DNA from: Corella eumyota
Lineage: Eukaryota > Chordata > Ascidiacea > Phlebobranchia > Corellidae
NCBI GenBank assembly: GCA_963082875.1
Contig: OY720098.1
Location: 4,836,001 to 4,900,000 of the forward strand
Reading direction: 5' to 3'
Length of the DNA stretch: 64,000 nt
Below, in pieces: positions 52,001-62,813 of this stretch (the stretch's first letter is position 1; each line of letters opens with the position of its first letter). Made by a program: the position numbers and the translations under genes. The notes beneath the pieces are model-generated. The model was not told the DNA's origin. It searched no databases and saw nothing but the letters and a program-made list of their open reading frames with translations.

Positions 52001-54740
52001 TCATAAAAGTTATGACACTTTTATTAAAATTTGATGAAATCTCAAAACCTAAAATTTTATATTTTATTGGGCGCGCATTGGCCTAACTAACATTCAAGAT
52101 AAAACATTTCGCAAAAATTTCAAGTAGAACAAAAGTTTGAGCTAATTTATATTTTGGATTTAATTAGGTCACGTGATATTTTTGGCCAATGAGATTGCAT
52201 ACAAATTTTTTTTTTAAAATTAAAAATTTTAAATCAAAAAATATTTGTTCTGTTAGAACCGCACAGGTCCAATTAACGTGTTTACGAAATATTTTTTAAA
52301 AATATTAATATTCATAAAAGTTATGACACTTTTATTAAAATTTGATGAAATTTCAAAACCTAAAATTTTATATTTTATTGGGCGCGCATTGGCCTAACTA
52401 ACATTCAAGATAAAACATTTCGCAAAAATTTCAAGTGGAACAAAAGTTTAAGCTAATTTATATTTTGGGTTTAATTAGGTCACGTGATATTTTTGGCCAA
52501 TGATATTGCATACAAATTTTTTGAAAAAAATTTTAAATTTAAAATCGAAAAATATTTGTTTTGTTAGAACTCCACAGGTCCAATTAACGTGTTTACGAAA
52601 TATTTTTTTAAAATATTAATATTCATAAAAGTTATGACACTTTTATTAAAAGTTGATGAAATTTCAAAACCTAAAATTTTATATTTTATTGGGCGCGCAT
52701 TGGCCTAACTAACATTCAAATAAAACATTTCGCAAAAATTTCAAGTAGAACAAAAGTTTGAGCTAATTTATATTTTGGATTTAATTAGGTCACGTGATAT
52801 TTTTGGCCAATGATATTGCATACAAATTTTTTTTAAAAAATTAAAAATTTTAAATCAAAAAATATTTGTTCTGTTAGAACCGCACAGGTCCAATTAACGT
52901 GTTTACGAAATATTTTTTAAAAATATTAATATTCATAAAAGTTATGACACTTTTATTAAAATTTGATGAAATTTCAAAACCTAAAATTTTATATTTTATT
53001 GGGCGCGCATTGGCCTAACTAACATTCAAGATAAAACATTTCGCAAAAATTTCAAGTAGAACAAAAGTTTGAGCTAATTTATATTTTGGATTTAATTACG
53101 TCACGTGATATTTTTGGCCAATGATATTGCATACAAATTTTTTTTAAATAATTAAAAATTTTAAATCAAAAATATTTGTTCTGTTAAAACCACACAGGTC
53201 CAATTAACGTGTTTACGAAATATTTTTTTAAATTATTAATATCCATAAAAGTTATGACACTTTTATTAAAATTTGATGAAATCTCAAAACCTAAAATTTT
53301 ATATTTTATTGGGCGCGCATTGGCCTAACTAACATTCAAGATAAAAGATTTCGCAAAAATTTCAAGTAGAACAAAAGTTTGAGCTAATTTATATGTTGGG
53401 TTTAATTAGGTCACGTGATATTTTTGGCCAATGATATTGCATACAAATTTTTTGAAAAAAATTTTAAATTTTAAATCGAAAAATATTTGTTTTGTTAGAA
53501 CTCCACAGGTCTTTTTGTTAGAACTCCACAGGTGTTTACGAAATATTTTTTAAAAATATTAATATTCATAAAAGTTATGACACTTTTATTAAAATTTGAT
53601 GAAATTTCAAAACCTAAAATTTTATATTTTATTGGGCGCGCATTGGCCTAACTAACATTCAAGATAAAACATTTCGCAAAAATTTCAAGTAGAACAAAAG
53701 TTTAAGCTAATTTATATTTTGGGTTTAATTAGGTCACGTGATATTTTTGGCCAATGATATTGCATACAAATTTTTTGAAAAAAATTTTAAATTTAAAATC
53801 GAAAAATATTTGTTTTGTTAGAACTCCACAGGTCCAATTAACGTGTTTACGAAATATTTTTTTTAAAATATTAATATTCATAAAAGTTATGACACTTTTA
53901 TTAAAAGTTGATGAAATTTCAAAACCTAAAATTTTATATTTTATTGGGCGCGCATTGGCCTAACTAACATTCAAATAAAACATTTCGCAAAAATTTCAAG
54001 TAGAACAAAAGTTTGAGCTAATTTATATTTTGGATTTAATTAGGTCACGTGATATTTTTGGCCAATAATATTGCATACAAATTTTTTTTAAAAAATTAAA
54101 AATTTTAAATCAAAAAATATTTGTTCTGTTAGAACCGCACAGGTCCAATTAACGTGTTTACGAAATATTTTTTAAAAATATTAATATTCATAAAAGTTAT
54201 GACACTTTTATTAAAATTTGATGAAATTTCAAAACCTAAAATTTTATATTTTATTGGGCGCGCATTGGCCTAACTAACATTCAAGATAAAACATTTCGCA
54301 AAAATTTCAAGTAGAACAAAAGTTTAAGCTAATTTATATTTTGGGTTTAATTAGGTCACGTGATATTTTTGGCCAATGATATTGCATACAAATTTTTTGA
54401 AAAAAATTTTAAATTTAAAATCGAAAAATATTTGTTTTGTTAGAACTCCACAGGTCCAATTAACGTGTTTACAAAATATTTTTTTAAAATATTAATATTC
54501 ATAAAAGTTATGACACTTTTATTAAAAGTTGATGAAATTTCAAAACCTAAAATTTTATATTTTATTGGGCGCGCATTGGCCTAACTAACATTCAAATACA
54601 ACATTTCGCAAAAATTTCAAGTAGAACAAAAGTTTGAGCTAATTTATATTTTGGATTTAATTAGGTCACGTGATATTTTTGGCCAATGATATTGCATACA
54701 AATTTTTTTTAAAAAATTAAAAATTTTAAATCAAAAAATA
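46020..54740 (+). repeat. Higher-order repeat, 4051-bp period (13 monomers), just over two copies
   Basis: Rare variants recur at exactly 4051 bp: GGTCTAATTA at 46661 and 50712, CTGGTCC at 47281 and 51332, CCAATAATAT at 50011 and 54062, and a rearranged junction (a duplicated AGAACTCCACAGGT piece) at about 49450-49480 and 53501-53531. The copies look almost identical over their length, so amplification was recent, unless it is an assembly effect. Confidence 0.88.
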
Positions 54741-57480
54741 TTTGTTCTGTTAGAACCGCACAGGTCCAATTAACGTGTTTACGAAATATTTTTTAAAAAT
54801 ATTAATATTCATAAAAGTTATGACACTTTTATTAAAATTTGATGAAATTTCAAAACCTAAAATTTTATATTTTATTGGGCGCGCATTGGCCTAACTAACA
54901 TTCCAGATAAAACATTTCGCAAAAATTTCAAGTAGAACAAAAGTTTAAGCTAATTTATATTTTGGGTTTAATTAGGTCACGTGATATTTTTGGCCAATGA
55001 TATTGCATACAAATTTTTTGAAAAAAATTTTAAATTTAAAATCGAAAAATATTTGTTTTGTTAGAACTCCACAGGTCCAATTAACGTGTTTACGAAATAT
55101 TTTTTTTAAAATATTAATATTCATAAAAGTTATGACACTTTTATTAAAAATTGATGAAATTTCAAAACCTAAAATTTTATATTTTATTGGGCGCGCATTG
55201 GCCTAACTAACATTCAAATAAAACATTTCGCAAAAATTTCAAGTAGAACAAAAGTTTGAGCTAATTTATATTTTGGATTTAATTAGGTCACGTGATATTT
55301 TTGGCCAATGATATTGCATACAAATTTTTTTTAAAAAATTAAAAATTTTAAATCAAAAAATATTTGTTCTGTTAGAACCGCACAGGTCCAATTAACGTGT
55401 TTACGAAATATTTTTTAAAAATATTAATATTCATAAAAGTTATGACACTTTTATTAAAATTTGATGAAATTTCAAAACCTAAAATTTTATATTTTATTGG
55501 GCGCGCATTGGCCTAACTAACATTCAAGATAAAACATTTCGCAAAAATTTCAAGTAGAACAAAAGTTTAAGCTAATTTATATTTTGGGTTTAATTAGGTC
55601 ACGTGATATTTTTGGCCAATGATATTGCATACAAATTTTTTGAAAAAAATTTTAAATTTTAAATCGAAAAATATTTGTTTTGTTAGAACTCCACAGGTCC
55701 AATTAACGTGTTTACGAAATATTTTTTAAAAATATTAATATTCATAAAAGTTATGACACTTTTATTAAAATTTGATGAAATTTCAAAACCTAAAATTTTA
55801 TATTTTATTGGGCGCGCATTGGCCTAACTAACATTCAAATACAACATTTCGCAAAAATTTCAAGTAGAACAAAAGTTTGAGCTAATTTATATTTTGGATT
55901 TAATTAGGTCACGTGATATTTTTGGCCAATGATATTGCATACAAATTTTTTTTTTAAAATTAAAAATTTTAAATCAAAAAATATTTGTTCTGTTAGAACC
56001 GCACAGGTCCAATTAACGTGTTTACGAAATATTTTTTAAAAATATTAATATTCATAAAAGTTATGACACTTTTATTAAAGTTTGATGAAATTTCAAAACC
56101 TAAAATTTTATATTTTATTGGGCGCGCATTGGCCTAACTAACATTCAAGATAAAAGATTTCGCAAAAATTTCAAGTAGAACAAAAGTTTGAGCTAATTTA
56201 TAATTTGGGTTTAATTAGGTCACGTGATATTTTTGGCCAATGATATTGCATACAAATTTTTTGAAAAAAATTTTAAATTTAAAATCGAAAAATATTTGTT
56301 TTGTTAGAACTCCACAGGTCCAATTAACGTGTTTACGAAATATTTTTTTTAAAATATTAATATTCATAAAAGTTATGACACTTTTATTAAAAATTGATGA
56401 AATTTCAAAACCTAAAATTTTATATTTTATTGGGCGCGCATTGGCCTAACTAACATTCAAATAAAACATTTCGCAAAAATTTCAAGTAGAACAAAAGTTT
56501 GAGCTAATTTATATTTTGGATTTAATTAGGTCACGTGATATTTTTGGCCAATGATATTGCATACAAATTTTTTTTAAAAAATTAAAAATTTTAAATCAAA
56601 AAATATTTGTTCTGTTAGAACCGCACAGGTCCAATTAACGTGTTTACGAAATATTTTTTAAAAATATTAATATTCATAAAAGTTATGACACTTTTATTAA
56701 AATTTGATGAAATTTCAAAACCTAAAATTTTATATTTTATTGGGCGCGCATTGGCCTAACTAACATTCAAGATAAAACATTTCGCAAAAATTTCAAGTAG
56801 AACAAAAGTTTAAGCTAATTTATATTTTGGGTTTAATTAGGTCACGTGATATTTTTGGCCAATGATATTGCATACAAATTTTTTGAAAAAAATTTTAAAT
56901 TTTAAATCGAAAAATATTTGTTTTGTTAGAACTCCACAGGTCCAATTAACGTGTTTACGAAATATTTTTTAAAAATATTAATATTCATAAAAGTTATGAC
57001 ACTTTTATTAAAATTTGATGAAATTTCAAAACCTAAAATTTTATATTTTATTGGGCGCGCATTGGCCTAACTAACATTCAAATACAACATTTCGCAAAAA
57101 TTTCAAGTAGAACAAAAGTTTGAGCTAATTTATATTTTGGATTTAATTAGGTCACGTGATATTTTTGGCCAATGATATTGCATACAAATTTTTTTTTTAA
57201 AATTAAAAATTTTAAATCAAAAAATATTTGTTCTGTTAGAACCGCACAGGTCCAATTAACGTGTTTACGAAATATTTTTTAAAAATATTAATATTCATAA
57301 AAGTTATGACACTTTTATTAAAGTTTGATGAAATTTCAAAACCTAAAATTTTATATTTTATTGGGCGCGCATTGGCCTAACTAACATTCAAGATAAAAGA
57401 TTTCGCAAAAATTTCAAGTAGAACAAAAGTTTGAGCTAATTTATAATTTGGGTTTAATTAGGTCACGTGATATTTTTGGC
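53750..57480 (+). repeat. Higher-order repeat, 1243-bp period, right block
   Basis: The same 69-codon open stretch starts at 53754, 54997 and 56240, each 1243 bp apart. Other markers agree: the TTCAAATACAACATTTCGC variant at about 55833 and 57076. About three copies, adjoining the 4051-bp block. Confidence 0.85.
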
Positions 57481-60145
57481 CAATGATATTGCATACAAAT
57501 TTTTTGAAAAAAATTTTAAATTTTAAATCGAAAAATATTTGTTTTGTTAGAACTCCACAGGTCCAATTAACGTGTTTACGAAATATTTTTTAAAAATATT
57601 AATATTCATAAAAGTTATGACACTTTTATTAAAATTTGATGAAATCTCAAAACCTAAAATTTTATATTTTATTGGGCGCGCATTGGCCTAACTAACATTC
57701 AAGATAAAACATTTCGCAAAAATTTCAAGTAGAACAAAAGTTTGAGCTAATTTATATTTTGGATTTAATTAGGTCACGTGATATTTTTGGCCAATGAGAT
57801 TGCATACAAATTTTTTTTTTAAAATTAAAAATTTTAAATCAAAAAATATTTGTTCTGTTAGAACCGCACAGGTCCAATTAACGTGTTTACGAAATATTTT
57901 TTAAAAATATTAATATTCATAAAAGTTATGACACTTTTATTAAAATTTGATGAAATTTCAAAACCTAAAATTTTATATTTTATTGGGCGCGCATTGGCCT
58001 AACTAACTTTCAAGATAAAACATTTCGCAAAAATTTCAAGTAGAACAAAAGTTTGAGCTAATTTATATTTTGGATTTAATTATGTCACGTGATATTTTTG
58101 GCCAATGATATTGCATACAAATTTTTTTTAAATAATTAAAAATTTTAAATCAAAAATATTTGTTCTGTTAAAACCACACAGGTCCAATTAACGTGTTTAC
58201 GAAATATTTTTTTAAATTATTAATATCCATAAAAGTTATGACACTTTTATTAAAATTTGATGAAATCTCAAAACCTAAAATTTTATATTTTATTGGGCGC
58301 GCATTGGCCTAACTAACATTCAAGATAAAACATTTCGCAAAAATTTCAAGTAGAACAAAAGTTTGAGCTAATTTATATGTTGGGTTTAATTAGGTCACGT
58401 GATACTTTTGGCCAATGATATTGCATACAAATTTTTTGAAAAAAATTTTAAATTTTAAATCGAAAAATATTTGTTTTGTTAGAACTCCACAGGTCCAATT
58501 AACGTGTTTACAAAATATTTTTTTTAAATATAAATATTCATAAAAGTTATGACACTTTTATTAAAATTTGATGAAATTTCAAAGCCTAAAATTTTATATT
58601 TTATTGGGCGCGCATTGGCCTAACTAACATTCAAGGTAAAACATTTCGCAAAAATTTCAAGTAGAACAAAAGTTTGAGCTAATTTATATTTTGGGTTTAA
58701 TTAGGTCACGTGATATTTTTGGCCAATGATATTGCATACACATTTTTTGAAAAAAATTTAAAATTTTAAATCGAAAAATATTTGTTTTATTAGAACTCCA
58801 CAGGTCCAATTTACGTGTTTACGAAATATTTTTTAAAATATTAATATTCATAAAAGTTATGACACTTTTATTAGATTTTGATGAAATTTCAAAACCTAAA
58901 ATTTTATATTTTATTGGGCGCGCATTGGCCTAACTAACATTCAAGATAAAATATTTCGCAAAAATTTCAAGTAGAACAAAAGTTTGAGCTAATTTATATT
59001 TTGGATTTAATTAGGTCACGTGATATTTTTGGCCAATGATATTGCATACAAATTTTTTTTAAATAATTAAAAATTTTAAATCAAAAAATATTTGTTTTGT
59101 TAGAACTCCACAGGTCCAATTAACGTGTTTACGAAATATTTTTTAAAAATATTAATATTCATAAAAGTTATGACACTTTTATAAAAATTTGATGAAATCT
59201 CAAAACCTAAAATTTTTTATTTTATTGGGCGCGCATTGGCCTAACTAACATTCAAGATAAAACATTTCGCAAAAATTTCAAGTAGAACAAAAGTTTGAGC
59301 TAATTTATATTTTGGGTTTAATTAGGTCACGTGATATTTTTGGCCAATGATATTGCATACAAATTTTTTGAAAAAAATTTAAAATTTTAAATCGAAAAAT
59401 ATTTGTTTTGTTAGAACTCCACAGGTCCAATTAACGCGTTTACGAAATATTTTTTTAAAAATATTAATATTCATAAAAGTTATGACACTTTTATTAAAAT
59501 TTGATGAAATCTCAAAACCTAAAATTTTATATTTTATTGGGCGCGCATTGGCCTATATTTTGGGTTTAATTAGGTCATTTTTTTTTTGACCAATGATATT
59601 GCATACAAATTTTTTGAAAAAAATTTTAAATTTTAAATCGAAAAATATTTGTTTTGTTAGAACTCCACAGTTCCAATTAACGTGTTTACGAAATATTTTT
59701 TTAAAATATTAATATTCATAAAAGTTATGACACTTTTATAAAAATTTGATGAAATCTCAAAACCTATAATTTTATATTTTATTGGGCGCGCATTGGCCTA
59801 ACTAACATTCAAGATAAAACATTTCGCAAAAATTTCAAGTAGAACAAAAGTTTGAGCTAATTTATATTTTGGGTTTAATTAGGTCACGTGATATTTTTGG
59901 CCAATGATATTGCATACAAATTTTTTTTAAATAATTAAAAATTTTAAATCAAAAAATATTTGTTCTGTTAGAACTCCACAGGTCCAATTAACGTGTTTAC
60001 GAAATATTTTTAAAAATATTAATATTCATAAAAGTTATGACACTTTTATTAAAATTTGATGAAATTTCAAAACCTAAAATTTTATATTTTATTAGACGCG
60101 CATTGGCCTAACTAACATTTAAGATAAAACATCTCGCAAAATTTT

Positions 60146-61448
60146 GAAAACGAGTTAAAAATTCATTTTTACTTGTTTATTAAATTTTAATGGTTGTTTA
60201 TTAAAGATTGGTGTTAGGCGTTCAAAATTGGTTCCAACGTTAGTTATGATATTAGTAATTAAAAACATATTTTTGCTTTAAAAAAAACAATTGCTTGTTA
60301 TTTATTTAAAATCAAAGATTATTTTGAGACATTTTAAGTTTGGTTAAATGTATATCCTGATACCAACATATCAAAAGCGAGTCAAAAAAAAAATTTTTGT
60401 ATTTTTATTATATTTTATTGGTTGTTTGTTTATTGAAATTTAAAAATCGAAAATAACCTTTTAAATTTTAAGTAATGGTTTATTTTTTTTAAGTAATGGT
60501 TTAAAAAAACCTGGTTAAATTTTTTTTTGTATTCATAATACTTGAGTTCTTGTTAGTTTATTGATTAATATTTCGCGTTTAAAGTTTAGTAAAAAGGTTT
60601 TTTATAAGGTCAATACTGAAAAATTATTTTCAAAATTAATTTTGGTTTGAATATGATAAACTTATTTAGCTTTTGTGTTTATATCATATTATAAACAATA
60701 GGCCATGTATGTTGTTGTGTTATTAACATTTAGGTATAAGAATGAGAATATTGGACAGGGACAAAGCCCCTCTTTTTTTGTTTAGGCAAATCATTTATTA
60801 CTTAAAAGTTTATTTATTGTTTAATTTAATATTCATAATTAAGTTAAATAATTTTAAACCCTATTTTATTTATCAAATAAATCTAGTTTTGAATTTAAGT
60901 TACGACAATACACTTCTGTTTTAATACAATTTTTTAAGTTTGGTGACTTTGCAAAAATTTAATAAATTTGTCATAACTCTGATATATATTAATAAAAAAA
61001 ATAAAATTTTGTAAAAATGTTGGTTAAACAACCGCGCTTTTAAAAGTGTAATTAGTTATAAATTTTGAAAACATTTTTTTGGGTTATTTCGTATATTATA
61101 TTCCTATACCACTCCATAGATTAATTGTTTACGATGTCAGCGAGTTATAAAAATGCTGTAACTTTTGTTCTATTACATTTTTCTGCAAAATCTTTTATAT
61201 TGAATCTTAGTTGCGAAAATACGCTTCTGTTTCAGTACAATTTTTTTAATTTAGTGAATTTGCAAAATTTTATTAAATTTGTCATAACTATGGTATATAT
61301 TAACATAAAATATTAAAATTTTGTAAAAATGTTGATTAAACAACCAAACAAGATATTATTGTGTTGTCAACTAAATATCGTTTAAATACATACTTTAAAA
61401 CAAAAATGTTTTATGATTTTTTTTTCTATTAAAAAAAATGTTTTATTT
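60146..61448. other. Right flank of the satellite array
   Basis: AT-rich DNA between the last direct monomer and the stop codon of the rolling-stone-like gene. The left part (60146-60760) is not clearly related to the satellite, although short scraps such as ATATTTCGCG near 60570 may be. The right part holds the inverted relic monomers described separately. Confidence 0.5.
60780..61345 (-). repeat. Two strongly diverged satellite monomers in inverted orientation
   Basis: Two sequences about 310 bp apart (around 60891-61032 and 61201-61343) resemble each other and, read on this strand, resemble the reverse complement of the main monomer. Shared blocks include ACTTTTGTTCTA, a TTTTATATTGAATCTTAGTT-like segment against TTTTATCTTGAATGTTAGTT, and AATTTGTCATAACT against AAGTGTCATAACT, with nearly the same spacing (about 120 and 126 bp). 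This was aligned by eye. Confidence 0.6.
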
Positions 61449-62300
61449 TTAGGCAGGCGTAATTGTTGAAATCGGTGCATTTGGTGGAATTTGGGTTTCC
61501 AGTTTAGTTTTAGTAGACTTGGCATATACTTTAAGTTTGTATACCCCAAGTTGTAAGAACTGAAATATAATACTGGATGAATATACAACACCAAGGCATA
61601 GAATTATAGTTAAACCGCTAAAGCCTTTCCAGTCTACGATGAGGAAAACTTTTTGAGGCAATTTACCGACCCCAAAAAGAATAATAACGTTCAACATAAA
61701 TACAACAATGTAAACAGTCCAGTAGACAAAATGAATAAGGTGAAAAGACAAATCTATTATAACAAAATCTATAACTACAAAAATTAGATTCAGCATAGTG
61801 GTGTTAACGGCAACAAAGGTGAAATTTGGTGTATGAAATGCAAAAGATCCTAACGTTACAGCAAATGCTACCTGCATTGAAACAATCTGTAAAATCCAAC
61901 AGATTTTGTGAAACCATCTTAAAGTTTGTGATTTTTGTACGGTTGTTCCATAAAAGGCAACGGCCAACGATGTAAAATAATACAAAACCAAAGTAACCAA
62001 ACCCCAATTCGATAAGTACAAGTAGTATTTAGTTACATTACTTGGTAAAACAAGTGATAAGCTAAACACTGCAAACCAGTAAACACAGCAGAATAACTTC
62101 CATGTTATCAAAAACCACGGGCTTTTTGACCACTGTTAATAAAAAAATAAATAACCTTATTTGCATGCTTACATTCTTTAAAAATGAACGCGTTAGTTAA
62201 ATAAAAATACCTGTGAGTAATAAAATACATTTGCCGATGTTTCTTTAAACAAAAGATGCTTCAAACGAAATTCTTCTTTTAAAAATTTTAATAGACCCAT
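61449..62300 (-). CDS. Rolling-stone-like multi-pass membrane protein, 2 exons, 257 aa
   Basis: Exons on the minus strand: 62300-62211 (30 codons, ATG start, phase 0) and 62132-61449. The N-terminus is amphipathic and basic, with no signal peptide, followed by SPWFLITWKLFCCVYW and six or seven hydrophobic helices; the helix containing YLSNWGLVTLVLYYF and the later HFVYWTVYIVVFMLNVIIL recall the Drosophila rolling stone (rost) family, linked to myoblast fusion in flies, and related tunicate and echinoderm proteins. The C-terminal tail is short, polar and Pro-rich. Family assignment rests on topology and a few motifs and is moderate; an otherwise unnamed FAR-17a/AIG1-like membrane family is an alternative. 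AATAAA follows the stop codon directly on the minus strand, so the 3' UTR is probably very short. Confidence 0.65.
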
Positions 62301-62813
62301 ACTTAATTCTTTTAGCTCAGTAAAATGATTTTTTTTTATAAACAACCACTTCCAGTATAGATATGTAAGCCTTAAAGCTGCTTAAAAGTATATAAATTAA
62401 ACACACATTCTATCCCCAAAAGTATACACAAGCTGGTGTAAAAAAGCCGGATGTTGTAGAGTTGATTCAGAAAAAAATGTGTATTTTCGTGTTTATTATG
62501 TTCCATAAATAAATCATAACAAAATACCAAGCAAGCAATTTATCCTTATAAGTAATTTACGTCAAATATCGTGTCTCTAGTAATAAAAATAGTTTTGGAA
62601 AAAATAACATCGCATGTTTTTAATGCAAATTTAAGCAACGAAACGATTAAAATAAATAACAATTTATATTTATTTTCCCGGAAACTTTGGTAACGTACCT
62701 AACAAATGTAAAACAACGTGTAATGTTATTCACATAAGGGAGACGGAAAAGGGTAACAAACACGCTATTAAAAATTAATTTCTAATTTTTACAAATATGA
62801 ACTTGTATACAAT
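62301..62813. other. Intergenic between LRR1 and the rolling-stone-like gene
   Basis: Both neighbours are on the minus strand. The interval should hold the LRR1 3' UTR and the promoter of the membrane-protein gene. It is AT-rich and shows no other recognisable feature. Confidence 0.45.

Larger units (their letters stand above)
36662..60145 (+). repeat. ~311-bp satellite array, about 75 tandem monomers
   Basis: A head-to-tail array of AT-rich monomers, period 310-312 bp. Two monomer types largely alternate: type 1 with TTTGTTAGAACTCCACAGG and type 2 with TCTGTTAGAACCGCACAGG, giving a ~621-bp dimer. Almost every monomer keeps GGGCGCGCATTGGCC, GTCACGTGAT, TTTTTGGCCAATGATATTGC and the hairpin ATAAAAGT-TATGAC-ACTTTTAT. 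The first two or three monomers (36.66-37.3 kb) are the most diverged, and one near 59550-59590 is shortened and lacks the E-box. Inner copies are almost identical. The 60-70-codon ORFs inside the array only mirror the repeat and are not genes. It sits between YME1L1 and the rolling-stone-like gene. Confidence 0.98.

Noticed and set aside
49703-56449. Four nearly identical 69-codon ORFs (starts 49703, 53754, 54997, 56240)
   Set aside because: They lie inside the satellite and arise because the same monomer is copied in higher-order repeats. Composition is that of AT-rich repeat, with no conserved domain, so they are not genes.
36662-60145. Array considered as CRISPR
   Set aside because: Units are ~311 bp and head to tail without unique spacers, and the surroundings are eukaryotic spliced genes.
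36662-60145. CENP-B-box-like motif in the satellite
   Set aside because: No sequence resembling the TTCG-A-CGGG core was found in the monomer; the conserved motifs are CACGTG and CCAAT types.
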